Below, piece after piece: positions 45,354 through 54,992 of a stretch of DNA of 64,000 nt. Position 1 is the stretch's first letter. Every line of letters starts with the position of its first letter. Below the pieces are notes generated by a model, which saw only the letters and a program-made list of their open reading frames with translations, was not told where the DNA came from and made no database searches. The position numbers and the translations under genes are program-made. Source of the DNA: Sporocytophaga myxococcoides DSM 11118 (GTDB lineage Bacteria > Bacteroidota > Bacteroidia > Cytophagales > Cytophagaceae); assembly GCF_000426725.1 (NCBI RefSeq), contig NZ_AUFX01000005.1, positions 530,164 through 594,163 on the forward strand, given 5' to 3'.

Positions 45354-45395
45354 AAAAAAGAAAGCTTCCTTAATTTTAAGGAAGCTTTCTTTTTT
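45354..45395. terminator. Bidirectional terminator
   Basis: A perfect 19-bp stem including GAAAGCTTCCTTA/TAAGGAAGCTTTC with A-run and T-run ends and loop ATTT. It serves the tiny lipoprotein gene (plus) and the response regulator gene (minus). Confidence 0.87.
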
Positions 45396-45408
45396 ATCCG
45401 AATATTCA

Positions 45409-46566
45409 TTATTTATTAGCGTATTTTTGAGCATCTTCAAGGGAAATCAAGGAATCACTCATTATTATCAATCTTTCCACCACATTTTTCAATTCTCGTA
45501 TATTTCCTGGCCATTCCAAAGTTTGAAGATAAGCTACAGCCTTTGGGTCGATTTTTTTAGGAGTGGTTTTATATTCGTCAGCCGTTTCCCCTATAAACTT
45601 TTCAATTAGAAGTGGGATATCTTCTCTACGCTCATTCAAAGGAGGGACTTGGATAAGAATAACCCCAAGGCGATGGTATAAATCTTCTCTGAATCGGTTT
45701 TCTTCTATTTCTTTCAGAATATTCTTGTTTGTTGCTGCAACGATCCGGACATCTACTTTAATTTCCTTTTCTCCACCAACTCTGGTAATCTTATTTTCCT
45801 GCAAAGCTCTCAATACTTTAGCTTGAGCAGAAAGACTCATATCTCCTATCTCATCCAGAAAGAGGGTGCCTCCGCTAGCCTGTTCAAATTTTCCGATTCT
45901 TTGCTTGATGGCAGAAGTAAAAGATCCTTTTTCGTGTCCGAAAAGCTCACTTTCTATCAACTCTCCAGGTATTGCAGCACAATTGACTTCAACCATTGGT
46001 CCCGCAGCTCGGTTGCTTTTGGCATGAAGCCACTTGGCTACCAGCTCTTTTCCCGAACCATTGGGGCCGGTTACAAAAACCCTAGCATCTGTTGGTGCAA
46101 CTTTTTCTATGGTTTTTCTCACATCTTCAATAGCAGGTGATTTTCCAAGTATGTCAAAGGTTTTATTGATTTTCTTTTTAAGAACTTTTGTTTCAGAAAC
46201 CAGACTTGATTTGTCAAGAGCATTTCTTACCGATACAAGCAGTCGGTTTAGATCCGGTGGTTTCTGAATAAAATCAAACGCGCCTTTTTTGGTAGCCTCT
46301 ACAGCTGTTTCAATACTCCCATGTGCAGACACCATAATGAATTGGGTATCTTTTCCAAGTTCAAGAGCTTTTTCAAGCACTTCCATACCATCCATTTTAG
46401 GCATTTTGATATCACAAAGTACCAAGTCATAATTGTTTTTCTCAATTAAAGCCATCCCTTCTTCTCCGTCTTTTGCTTCGTCTACTTGGTATTTTTCAAA
46501 CTCCAGAATTTCTTTGAGAGTGCTTCTGATGCTTCTTTCGTCATCTATAATGAGAATATGAGCCAT
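45409..46566 (-). CDS. NtrC-like response regulator without DNA-binding domain
   Basis: A 385-residue protein. The receiver domain (1-120) has acidic Asp8/Asp9, phospho-acceptor Asp52 and the Lys of IQKPPD. The AAA+ sigma-54 interaction-type domain has Walker A GPNGSGKE (167-174), Walker B GGTLFLDEIGDM and an arginine region NRFREDLYHRLGV. Two things are odd: the GAFTGA loop that contacts sigma-54 reads GSFTSA (214-219), and the chain ends soon after WPGNIRELKNVVERL with no Fis-type helix-turn-helix. No kinase gene is adjacent. It may work without direct DNA binding, or may not activate sigma-54. RNase P RNA lies just upstream. Confidence 0.9.
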   Translation of the reverse strand: MAHILIIDDERSIRSTLKEILEFEKYQVDEAKDGEEGMALIEKNNYDLVLCDIKMPKMDGMEVLEKALELGKDTQFIMVSAHGSIETAVEATKKGAFDFIQKPPDLNRLLVSVRNALDKSSLVSETKVLKKKINKTFDILGKSPAIEDVRKTIEKVAPTDARVFVTGPNGSGKELVAKWLHAKSNRAAGPMVEVNCAAIPGELIESELFGHEKGSFTSAIKQRIGKFEQASGGTLFLDEIGDMSLSAQAKVLRALQENKITRVGGEKEIKVDVRIVAATNKNILKEIEENRFREDLYHRLGVILIQVPPLNERREDIPLLIEKFIGETADEYKTTPKKIDPKAVAYLQTLEWPGNIRELKNVVERLIIMSDSLISLEDAQKYANK

Positions 46567-46605
46567 GTTGGTGCTGTTGTTCGGTTTTTAAGGTTAAATA
46601 AAAAA

Positions 46606-46971
46606 ATGCAAGCCGTTAAGCCGGGTTCTGTCGTGTCTTATCATTTATCTGGTCCCGAAGTCGCCTCCGGGAATCAAACGACCTACCCATTCCGCCATTC
46701 CGGTATCCGGAATCAGAGCGAGCAACTCTGCTGTAGACGGAACCTATTTGGTCTTTCAACCCATAAGGTTTACCCCAATTTTACATCGCTGCAAAACGAG
46801 TGAGCTCTTACCTCACTTTTTCACCCTTACCTTTTATAAGGCGGTAATTTTCTGTGGCACTATCTGTCCCTTCATAAAACTATGAAAAGCCTTCCCGTTA
46901 GGAAGTATGGTGCTCTCTGTTGCCCGGACTTTCCTCCCCCCAAAATCGGGAAGCGATAAGATGGCTTGCAT
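46606..46971 (-). ncRNA. rnpB: RNase P RNA (bacterial type A)
   Basis: On the minus strand the RNA begins ATGCAAGCC (46971-46963) and ends GGCTTGCAT (46614-46606); these pair as helix P1. Conserved core pieces are clear: GGAGGAAAGTCCGGGC near the 5' end, AGAGAGCACCATAC, and AGAACCCGGCTTA near the 3' end. At about 366 nt it has the length of a type A RNase P RNA. It processes tRNA 5' ends with the RnpA protein, whose gene is not in this window. Confidence 0.95.
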
Positions 46972-46977
46972 TCAATG

Positions 46978-47008
46978 CAAATGTAAATCTGATTTTGCAA
47001 TCCCCAAA
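46978..47008 (-). promoter_or_regulatory. Consensus promoter of rnpB
   Basis: On the minus strand, TTTG (47008-47005), 19 bases, then TACATTTG (46985-46978): an exact match to TTTG-N19-TAnnTTTG. Transcription starting about 7 bases downstream would begin exactly at helix P1. Confidence 0.88.
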
Positions 47009-47020
47009 AGCTTTCTGGTT

Positions 47021-47947
47021 TTAGTTAATTTTTACCAGAGTTGCTCCGTAACCAAACTTTTCTTTTTTTGCATCTTTGAAATAGGCAATGCCTTTGGTCT
47101 TGCTTAAAATTTCCTGAATTTTTAATTTTAGGATACCATTGCCGACACCATGAATAAAAGTGATTTCATCCATGCCTGACGCAATTGCATTATCCAGATT
47201 TTTCTGAAAATGCTTGACCTGAATTTCCAGCATTTCGCTGTTGCTTAATTTCAGATGATCTGAAGTTAGCTTTTCAATATGAAGGTCGATTTCAGCCGCA
47301 GGTCTGGAAATTTCTTTAACCTCTTGAGGAGCGGAGTACATTTCCTGAACAAGCTTTTCCTTATTTATAGGTGTCTGTTTATCATCTATTTTAAATAGAT
47401 AGCCTTGTTCATTTACAATGGGGAGAAGCTTTTTGTTTTTATAAAAAGTTGAGGCTTTAATACTCAGTTTTCTGACCAATGGTTCTTTGTAGACGGTTCT
47501 TCCAAAACTGAAATACAAGCACTGCGTTATCCATGATGGCCATGAGTCAAAATCTTTTACAGTTGCTTCTCCAACTTTGATATGAGCTTTTGATTTCAGG
47601 TTTCCAGTACTGATACCGACATAGTTTTCTTCGGCCAGACTACCGAATGTAAATGAAATATCAAGATCGGTTTCGTTGATAAGCTGAATGGAATAAATTC
47701 TGTCATTAAAGGGAACAAATGCGAGATAAATACCATCTGTTTTAAGCCTTTCAGGAGCTATTTCCTGCCCGGGTTCTTCCGTTGCTATAAAGCTTTCTGC
47801 TGAAGCAACCACCACAAGCTCTTTAATTAATGCGGGTATAAGAAATCCATCCTGAATCTCTACTTCAACATCTCTGGAACTGATGATTCTTCTGACAATT
47901 CCTTCTTCTTTCCCATGTATAAATCTGACCTTATCTCCCGGTTTCAT
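47021..47947 (-). CDS. DUF2027 and Smr domain protein
   Basis: A 308-residue cytoplasmic protein. The N-terminal KPGDKVRFIHGKEEGIVRRI is a small SH3-like segment, followed by DUF2027 (about 70-170). The C-terminal Smr domain has the EIDLHIEKL motif and the ITFIHGVGNGILKLKIQEIL motif, as in the MutS2 tail. Smr domains bind or nick nucleic acid, acting on branched DNA or stalled ribosomes; the role of this family is not settled. It is followed 5 bases upstream on the genome by the DUF2279 gene and probably belongs to the same operon as DUF2279 and TamB. Confidence 0.88.
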   Translation of the reverse strand: MKPGDKVRFIHGKEEGIVRRIISSRDVEVEIQDGFLIPALIKELVVVASAESFIATEEPGQEIAPERLKTDGIYLAFVPFNDRIYSIQLINETDLDISFTFGSLAEENYVGISTGNLKSKAHIKVGEATVKDFDSWPSWITQCLYFSFGRTVYKEPLVRKLSIKASTFYKNKKLLPIVNEQGYLFKIDDKQTPINKEKLVQEMYSAPQEVKEISRPAAEIDLHIEKLTSDHLKLSNSEMLEIQVKHFQKNLDNAIASGMDEITFIHGVGNGILKLKIQEILSKTKGIAYFKDAKKEKFGYGATLVKIN

Positions 47948-47952
47948 AATTT

Positions 47953-48837
47953 TTAAAAGTAAATAGGATGAAATTTAAATCCTTTTCTGCTGTATTCCAA
48001 AGCCGGCGCAGGAACATGCAATATGTTTAAACCATAATCAAAAATGAAATTCAACACTTTGCTTCTGGTTCTTATTTTGGTAAAATCTATGTCAAGACTT
48101 AGATAATACTGCCTGTAAGGGTCATACCCAGCCGATTTGTTCTGAATGTCATGAGCATAAATCATATTTTCTGCACTATAACCTAAAGATACATTCAGCC
48201 ATTTGGGGAATCGACTTTCTTTATTTGGAAGAAATGAAAGTATGTTAAAAGAAAGCCAGTAAGTTTGACCGTTATAGTCTTTTAGTAATTGTTCGTTAAA
48301 CGTCTTTCCTAAGACGTTAGGCCTTTCCTTTGCAAATTGGGTTTTGTGAAAAGAAAATTTTGGCTGAATTCTAAGCTCATCCCAAAGGAGATATTGTCCA
48401 ATTACAAGTGCAGAACCTGAAGCGTTGGCTGCAACATCTGTCCACGAAAAGCCATATTCGGGTGAATAAGCGTCAAGAAATTCTATAGGAGTCTGAAATA
48501 CAAATCCTGCCAAACCTCCAATGATATAGGCTTTTTTCTTGGGTACACCACTCCATTTCAGTACATCAACAGCAAAACGACTTTCATGAAACGAAGTAGT
48601 AGCGTGGCCCAGCTTATCCATCTGTTTCCATTCGTCAGAGTCGTCAAAAAAATGGAAAGAACTTCTGGGATTGTTTTTATACCATACCTCATTAAGGCCG
48701 ATCATACTTGCCGTATATAATCCTACAACGCCTGAAGCTATAGGAATCAGCCTTTTTTTATTTATTGCAGAGATTGTATCCTGCGCCTTGGATGCAAAAG
48801 TTATAAAAGAGATAAAAAATAAGATAATGATTCTCAT
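47953..48837 (-). CDS. DUF2279 family protein
   Basis: A 294-residue protein with a signal peptide (1-18, ending ITFASKAQ). FHFFDDSDEWKQMDKLGHATTSFHESRF and the small-residue helix AYIIGGLAGFVFQTPIEFLDAYSPEYGFSWTDVAANASGSAL fit DUF2279 (YfiM-like). The C-terminal half looks like a beta-rich envelope segment. Function unknown; probably at the envelope. It overlaps the TamB stop by 4 bases (48834-48837), implying coupling to TamB, an outer-membrane assembly factor. Confidence 0.87.
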   Translation of the reverse strand: MRIIILFFISFITFASKAQDTISAINKKRLIPIASGVVGLYTASMIGLNEVWYKNNPRSSFHFFDDSDEWKQMDKLGHATTSFHESRFAVDVLKWSGVPKKKAYIIGGLAGFVFQTPIEFLDAYSPEYGFSWTDVAANASGSALVIGQYLLWDELRIQPKFSFHKTQFAKERPNVLGKTFNEQLLKDYNGQTYWLSFNILSFLPNKESRFPKWLNVSLGYSAENMIYAHDIQNKSAGYDPYRQYYLSLDIDFTKIRTRSKVLNFIFDYGLNILHVPAPALEYSRKGFKFHPIYF

Positions 48838-51800
48838 GGAGCTTCTGCTTCGGCTTCGTCATCTTCCTTATGAGGAGTAACAGTAGTATTAAGTGTGTTA
48901 TTGTTTTTTTTCTCTTCCTCTTCCTGTTCCCTTTTTTTCTCCTCAGCCAGCTCTTGTTCGAATTTTTTTCTTTCTTCTTCCAGGTCAAAAGTTATGGTAT
49001 CTCTCTTAGGTTTTTCTTTTTTGCCGAAAAGTTCCTTCAGATTATTAAATCCCTGAGTATGCATGATACTGAAACCAGCAGAAGTATTGTTGATATTGTT
49101 TGATGCAACTGAGTTCAGGAGCGCATTATTATTATTTTTATTGTATAGCTTCAATCTCAATCTTCCATCCTGGCTAAGAAGATATTCAATAGTCCATTCA
49201 CCTGCAATACTGGAGAAATTATTCTGATTGTTGCTTTGAGTGTTTTGATAGCTTCCATCACGGGATATTCTAAGTCGACCTTCCAGCATGGTGTAACTGA
49301 ATCGTAACATAAAGGTGTTCATTGCATTGAGGTCAATATCTACCTGCAAATTTTTATCGAGCTGAGAAAGCCAACTGCTTAGCTGGTTGGATAGAAGTTC
49401 ACTCAGGTTGCCACTTGAGCCGCCAATACCATTAAAAGAACCATCCTGAGCAGAGAAGCTTTTTAGAATAAGTAAGCTGAAAACCTGCTTATTTAATTCC
49501 TGCTCATTGGTTTTAATTTTGGACTCAAATTCTATGACATCTTCCACCATTTTTGGGTCAGACTTCAGGATGTCAACATCAAGATTGATACGAGGAGACA
49601 TTAAATCACCTTCAATACCCATTAATACATCTACCGGATACCTTGTTTTAAATTCAGGATTCTTTCTTACCCTTCCTGTATCAATAAGAGGAGCAAGGGA
49701 AACATTTTGCCTATAGGCTGCCCTAATATCAAGCAACCCCTTATAAGGATCTCCAGTCCAGGAAATACTGCTATTGGGGAGCAAGTTGAACTCTTTGCTG
49801 ATAATATTTGCAAGGGAGAAGTTGTAGGTACCCGTTTTGATTCTGTAGTTTCCAAACATGTTAAAATCACCACGGGTATCAATGCTCATTTTTATATTTC
49901 CAGATCCATTTCCTTTAAGTTTGTCACCTGCTTTTTTATCAAAAATAATTTCAATATTCGCATCGGTAGTCATATCGAAGTTAAAATCAAGTGTTATCCC
50001 TGATAAATCAACAGTTTCTTTGGTAATGGCAGCTTTACTTTTGGAAGTTGTAAAGGTAATATAACTTTGTTCTTCGACGGTGGAGTATTCTGTCATTGGA
50101 ATATGAATATCAGTACCTTTTTGAGATCTGGCATTAGCTGTTATCTTAAGATCTGAAAAAGCGCCCAGAATTTCCAGATTTCCGCTTACAATTGCCTTGC
50201 CATAGAATAATTCATTGTCTTTTTCTGTAGTATTCAATACACATACATTATTCAGGTATCCTTTAAGGTTTACCACGAATTTCCTGAAATTGTCATGAAA
50301 AATACCCCCATCTAAAACGGCGTTATTTCCTTCTGAGTCTTTTAATTTTAGTCTTTTGAATCCAATAAGGTTTTCGTCGAAATAGACATTGTCAGAGAAA
50401 TAATAAGTTGTGCCCAAGTAATCTACTTTGAATTTTCCATTCTGAACATTGCCAGTGCCTTTTAATACAATGTTTTTTAATGATCCTCCAATAGTGAAAT
50501 CCCCTGTGATTTTACCAGACACTTCAGAAATTACACCTTTGAATATCGGATTAAGAAGATCCAAATCTGCTTTATCTAATTCAGCAAAGAGATTCAGCTT
50601 TTCGCTTTCTCCGTTTTTTCCTGGTTGAATATTTCCTTTTACATTAATTATGATGTTGCTCAAACGTTCCACTTCCACATCAAGGTCCAGAACGCTTTTT
50701 TCAGTGTTCCATGAAGATGTACCGATGATATTTCCTACAAGGAAATTATTCACATGGAAATTATTTATGAATAAACTGCTGCCAAGGTTAGGGTTGTTGA
50801 AAATATCATGAATATTAACTGATCCGGTAAGTACACCTTTTAATGAAACGTCTGTCAGCAATGGGTTTATGGTTTCCAACTGAAAATCTATAACTTTAAG
50901 AAAAGCCTCGTCAGAAGGCTCTTGCGATAAAGTCCCATCCAGGCTTACGGTTTGTTTATTGTTGGATACTGTAAAATTTTCAAAAAGGACCTTTTCTGAA
51001 TTGAATGAAATAGAGTTAGAAGGATCAATTGTCCATTTTTTATTTAGAAGATTCAGGAATGAATTATTATTAAGGTTTACAACTCTGTAATCTTCATTGA
51101 AGTCAAGATTTCCTGCCAGTTTAGCAGAATTGTTGCTGCCTTTTTGTGCAATCTGCGATGTGAAGTTTACTCTGGTCCCATTCCAGATACCCTCAACTTG
51201 AAGGTTCTTGGTAGGGGTAAAAGATTTAAGAATCTGTTCATCCGATTTTACAAAGAACATCGCCAACACATTACTGCTGTCTGATAGTTTGGAAGCGGAG
51301 ATTTGTGCTTCTGTTTTTAATAGCTCATATTCATTGTAATACAACGTATCAATTTTAGTATATAAGTTTAGGATACTTGAGTAACCGGAAGTGAAATCCC
51401 CTTCAATGTTAACACCAGGAGATAAATAAAGCTTAGGAAGATATATTGCTAAAATAGCATTGATATCTGTGAGATTGATTTTAAAATCAAGATGGTACTT
51501 GTCATACGATTTCTTCTTGTTAGCATAATATTTATCAAGCTCACTTTTTTTGTTCCGAGCAGTCATTTCATATTCATGCCACAGAGTTTCAATATTTGAA
51601 GCCAATGTAGTGAAGTTAAAATTGCCTTCTGCCTGTATACTTGCCAAGTCGGATTTTACTGAGAAATTCCTTATGCTATCTGTTTTTGAGCTGAGTATTT
51701 GCATGGAGTCCAGAAATACTTCTTTGTTTTTATAGACCAGATAGCTATTTCTGAAAATTGCTTTACCAAATATTTCATCCAATGTCATTCCTGTGAAATT

Positions 51801-53462
51801 AAAATCAGCTTCAGTCTTCACGAAAGTCTCTATTGGAGATAGGTTTAATGCTTTCAGGTTTGCTTTTTCCAGATTCGCCTGAATATTAAAATGATTATTG
51901 TTTTTGTTCAGATCAACTTCTCCATTAACGGAGAGTACAATATTACTGTCTTTTATGGCTACTGCTCCACTAAAGAACTGCTTACTAAGAGTGGCAGTTG
52001 TAGTGATATTTTTATAATTGTAATTGTTTACACCAATCCTGTGAACTTTTCCATTGATAAAAACTTCTGCATCATCTAGAGTAAAGCCTTTGCCTTCAAT
52101 AGTCCCTTCCATGTCCAGCAACTGAACTTTATTTTCATATCCTACAAGCTTACCAAGATTGAATGACTTTGTAATCAGGCTTCCCTTGTAATGGGCTTTA
52201 GGGTGTGTGTTCTCCTGAATCTTCAAATTGATGTCAGACTCAACCATACCCAGTCCGGTAGTAAAATTACCCTTTGCTACAAAGTCATTTAGGAAACCGG
52301 TGAATATTCCATGTCCTTTTATTTTGCCCAGTTTTTTAAGGAAATTAGCGGCTTCATCGCCCACATATTGCTGAATGTCAGCAGCAGTAATGTCTGTTTC
52401 CTTAAAATTAAGATCCATAAAAGTTTTATCCAGTTCGGGTAAACCATCAAACTTGGTTTTACCTTTCATTCTGCTCCTGTTACCAAATTGCAGATCAAAA
52501 TTGCTGACGGAAAAATTAATGACCTTTCCTTTAAATTTCCCGGAAAGTGTATAAATGTCATTAAAGTCTTGCAGGTCTGGGGCGAAATGAGAAAGGTTTC
52601 TGCTCGTGATCACTGATTGTTTGATATTACCTGTCATGACAATCTTTTCATTAAAATCTCCCAGATCGTCTATAGTGTTGTAGTCAAATCTGACATAATC
52701 TTTTACAATACTTTCCCCAATTTCGGCATAGAGGTCTTTAAACTCCATGTTTCTTTTGGTAAAGGTAAAGAGCGTTATGAGCTGGTGAACATTCAGTTTG
52801 GTTTGTCTGTCATTAGTGCTTAAGCGATGTACATTTATCTGAACAGTATCCTTAAAGAATTTAAGTTTAGTAGCATCAGCAGAAATATCAGTGAGTGCAA
52901 AATGATAATAATCGTATCCGTATGTAATTTTGTCCTTTCTGAAATCATGGTAAGAAAAAAGCATGTTTTCTACATTGACAGCTTCGATTACAAAAGGAGC
53001 AGATTGTGTTGCTGATGTATCAGAGGAAGCTGAAAGGTCCTGGATAGCAGCCACAAAGTCGGAAATATTAATGCCTCCATCTGTATATCTGAATACTTCA
53101 ACTTTCCCGTTTGCCAGACTTATTTTGTCTATGGCTACTTTACCATAAAGGAGATTTAGGAAATTCAGATCAACTTTTGCATAGCCTACAGAGATCATTT
53201 TACCATTATGAGTATCATTTACCTCCAGCCCTTCCAGGATAATCTTGTCAAACCAATTGATGTCGACGTATTTTACCGAAATAGGATAATGCAGTTTTTC
53301 TGAAAGATAGGCAGATGCCTTATTGACGGCCCAGGTTTGTACTTTTGGGGAGCGAATGGCAAAAAGCAATCCCACCAGCAAAAGGATAATACCTAATGCA
53401 GTAAATGAGATGGTTTTTGTTAACCTTTTAAAAAAAATCAGGTATTTTCGCCTTTTATTCAA
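48834..53462 (-). CDS. tamB: TamB-like translocation/assembly module protein (DUF490)
   Basis: A 1542-residue protein of typical TamB size. An N-terminal signal anchor (about 14-32) is followed by a long AsmA/TamB-type beta-helix repeat region and a C-terminal DUF490 domain (to about 1460), where NFSLANIISKEFNLLPNSSISWTGDPYKGLLDIRAAYR is the recognisable core. The last 80 residues are acidic and Lys/Glu-rich. TamB relatives bridge inner and outer membranes and move phospholipids or help outer-membrane protein insertion. It is the first gene of the operon with DUF2279 and the DUF2027/Smr protein, and its start codon is 9 bases from that of divergent tsaD. Confidence 0.9.
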   Translation of the reverse strand: MNKRRKYLIFFKRLTKTISFTALGIILLLVGLLFAIRSPKVQTWAVNKASAYLSEKLHYPISVKYVDINWFDKIILEGLEVNDTHNGKMISVGYAKVDLNFLNLLYGKVAIDKISLANGKVEVFRYTDGGINISDFVAAIQDLSASSDTSATQSAPFVIEAVNVENMLFSYHDFRKDKITYGYDYYHFALTDISADATKLKFFKDTVQINVHRLSTNDRQTKLNVHQLITLFTFTKRNMEFKDLYAEIGESIVKDYVRFDYNTIDDLGDFNEKIVMTGNIKQSVITSRNLSHFAPDLQDFNDIYTLSGKFKGKVINFSVSNFDLQFGNRSRMKGKTKFDGLPELDKTFMDLNFKETDITAADIQQYVGDEAANFLKKLGKIKGHGIFTGFLNDFVAKGNFTTGLGMVESDINLKIQENTHPKAHYKGSLITKSFNLGKLVGYENKVQLLDMEGTIEGKGFTLDDAEVFINGKVHRIGVNNYNYKNITTTATLSKQFFSGAVAIKDSNIVLSVNGEVDLNKNNNHFNIQANLEKANLKALNLSPIETFVKTEADFNFTGMTLDEIFGKAIFRNSYLVYKNKEVFLDSMQILSSKTDSIRNFSVKSDLASIQAEGNFNFTTLASNIETLWHEYEMTARNKKSELDKYYANKKKSYDKYHLDFKINLTDINAILAIYLPKLYLSPGVNIEGDFTSGYSSILNLYTKIDTLYYNEYELLKTEAQISASKLSDSSNVLAMFFVKSDEQILKSFTPTKNLQVEGIWNGTRVNFTSQIAQKGSNNSAKLAGNLDFNEDYRVVNLNNNSFLNLLNKKWTIDPSNSISFNSEKVLFENFTVSNNKQTVSLDGTLSQEPSDEAFLKVIDFQLETINPLLTDVSLKGVLTGSVNIHDIFNNPNLGSSLFINNFHVNNFLVGNIIGTSSWNTEKSVLDLDVEVERLSNIIINVKGNIQPGKNGESEKLNLFAELDKADLDLLNPIFKGVISEVSGKITGDFTIGGSLKNIVLKGTGNVQNGKFKVDYLGTTYYFSDNVYFDENLIGFKRLKLKDSEGNNAVLDGGIFHDNFRKFVVNLKGYLNNVCVLNTTEKDNELFYGKAIVSGNLEILGAFSDLKITANARSQKGTDIHIPMTEYSTVEEQSYITFTTSKSKAAITKETVDLSGITLDFNFDMTTDANIEIIFDKKAGDKLKGNGSGNIKMSIDTRGDFNMFGNYRIKTGTYNFSLANIISKEFNLLPNSSISWTGDPYKGLLDIRAAYRQNVSLAPLIDTGRVRKNPEFKTRYPVDVLMGIEGDLMSPRINLDVDILKSDPKMVEDVIEFESKIKTNEQELNKQVFSLLILKSFSAQDGSFNGIGGSSGNLSELLSNQLSSWLSQLDKNLQVDIDLNAMNTFMLRFSYTMLEGRLRISRDGSYQNTQSNNQNNFSSIAGEWTIEYLLSQDGRLRLKLYNKNNNNALLNSVASNNINNTSAGFSIMHTQGFNNLKELFGKKEKPKRDTITFDLEEERKKFEQELAEEKKREQEEEEKKNNNTLNTTVTPHKEDDEAEAEAP

Positions 53463-53471
53463 AATTTACAA

Positions 53472-54476
53472 ATGGGTCCTTATATTTTAGCAATAGAATC
53501 ATCCTGTGACGAAACCGCCGCTTCGGTAATTGGCAACGGTAAAATTCTTTCAAATATTGTTGCAACGCAAGATGTTCATATTAAATATGGCGGTATTGTT
53601 CCTGAGCTTGCCTCAAGAGCTCACCAACAAAATATAATTCCAGTTGTCGATCAGGCATTGCTAAAAGCAAATATAACAAAATCCATGCTAAATGCAGTTG
53701 CTGTAACAAAAGGCCCAGGTCTTTTAGGATCTTTACTGGTTGGAATTTCTTTTGCAAAGTCATTTGCTTTGGGCTTAGGAATACCCCTTATTGAAGTGAA
53801 CCATATGCAAGCTCATATATTGTCACATTTTATAGATGAACCAAAACCTGAATTTCCATTTATTTGTCTGACAGTCAGTGGAGGACATACTCAAATAGTT
53901 TTGGTTAAAGATTATCTTGAAATGGAGATTCTGGGAGAAACACAGGATGATGCGGTAGGAGAGGCATTCGATAAATCAGCTAAGTTGCTGGGACTTCCAT
54001 ATCCTGGAGGGCCTTTGATTGATAAATATGCTCAGGAAGGAAACCCCCAGGCTTACTCTTTTCCGAAAGTAGATACTCCAGGCTTGAATTTTTCTTTTAG
54101 TGGGATAAAAACTGCAATTCTTTATTTTCTTCAAAATAATACAATGAAGGATGAACAGTTTATTGCTAAAAATCTTAATGATATCTGTGCAAGTATTCAA
54201 TATACTCTAATTGATATACTTATGAGAAAACTCAGGAAAGCAGTGCAGGAAACAGGAATCAAAGAAGTGGCAATTGCCGGTGGCGTATCGGCAAATAAAG
54301 GATTGAGAAAAGAGCTTGAAACAGAGGCTCAGACAAAAGGTTGGAAAGTGTACGTTCCTGATTTTCAGTATTGCACAGATAATGCCGCAATGATTGCAAT
54401 GGCAGCACACTTCAAATATGTAAAAGGAGATTTTAGTAATCAGGCATTAGTACCTGATCCAAGAATGAATTTTTAA
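53472..54476 (+). CDS. tsaD: tRNA N6-adenosine threonylcarbamoyltransferase TsaD
   Basis: A 334-residue protein of the Kae1/Gcp family. The N-terminal ILAIESSCDETAASV, metal-binding HMQAHILSHF, phosphate-binding TVSGGHTQIVLV, and late GGVSANKGLR and CTDNAAMIAM motifs are all present. With TsaB, TsaC and TsaE it makes t6A37 in ANN-decoding tRNAs, an essential step for accurate translation. smpB follows 3 bases later, so the two are co-transcribed. Confidence 0.95.
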   Translation: MGPYILAIESSCDETAASVIGNGKILSNIVATQDVHIKYGGIVPELASRAHQQNIIPVVDQALLKANITKSMLNAVAVTKGPGLLGSLLVGISFAKSFALGLGIPLIEVNHMQAHILSHFIDEPKPEFPFICLTVSGGHTQIVLVKDYLEMEILGETQDDAVGEAFDKSAKLLGLPYPGGPLIDKYAQEGNPQAYSFPKVDTPGLNFSFSGIKTAILYFLQNNTMKDEQFIAKNLNDICASIQYTLIDILMRKLRKAVQETGIKEVAIAGGVSANKGLRKELETEAQTKGWKVYVPDFQYCTDNAAMIAMAAHFKYVKGDFSNQALVPDPRMNF

Positions 54477-54479
54477 AAG

Positions 54480-54944
54480 ATGGCAGCAAAGGAAAAAATA
54501 TCGTCAGATATCAATATCAGAAATAAAAAGGCAGGTTTCGAATTTCAGTTTCTTGAAAATTTTACTGCTGGAATGGTTCTAAGAGGAACTGAAATTAAAG
54601 CTATCCGGCAGGGGAAAGTTAATTTTCAGGATGCCTTCTGTTTTTTTAGGGGAAATGAATTGTATGTCAAGAATATGCATATCTCAATTTATACAGAAGG
54701 AAGTTACTACAATCATGAACCATTAAGGGACAGAAAGCTGTTGCTCAACAAAAAAGAATTGAGGAAATTACTTATCAAAGGTGATGAAAAAGGGCTCACA
54801 ATTATACCCGTCCGGTTGTTTGTGAATGACAGAGGATTTGCCAAATTGGAAATAGCTTTAGGTAAAGGGAAAAAACTCTACGACAAGCGAGAAGATATTA
54901 AGGCAAAAGATGTTAGGAGAGAACTTGAAAGAGATCGTTATTAA
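54480..54944 (+). CDS. smpB: SsrA-binding protein SmpB
   Basis: A 154-residue protein with the full SmpB pattern: IRNKKAGFEFQFLENFTAGMVLRGTEIKAIRQGKVNFQDAF, NMHISIYTEGSYYNHEPLRDRKLLLNKKEL and the C-terminal basic tail KLYDKREDIKAKDVRRELERDRY. It binds tmRNA and delivers it to stalled ribosomes for trans-translation. The 3-base gap from tsaD indicates one operon. The tmRNA gene itself is not in this window. Confidence 0.95.
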   Translation: MAAKEKISSDINIRNKKAGFEFQFLENFTAGMVLRGTEIKAIRQGKVNFQDAFCFFRGNELYVKNMHISIYTEGSYYNHEPLRDRKLLLNKKELRKLLIKGDEKGLTIIPVRLFVNDRGFAKLEIALGKGKKLYDKREDIKAKDVRRELERDRY

Positions 54945-54992
54945 TGATAAGTTTATTTTTTTATATTTAAGCTGAAAAAAATTATATAAATA

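Noticed and set aside
46486..46803. ORFs across the RNase P RNA region
   Set aside because: The region is clearly rnpB on the minus strand, with conserved core sequences and pairing ends.
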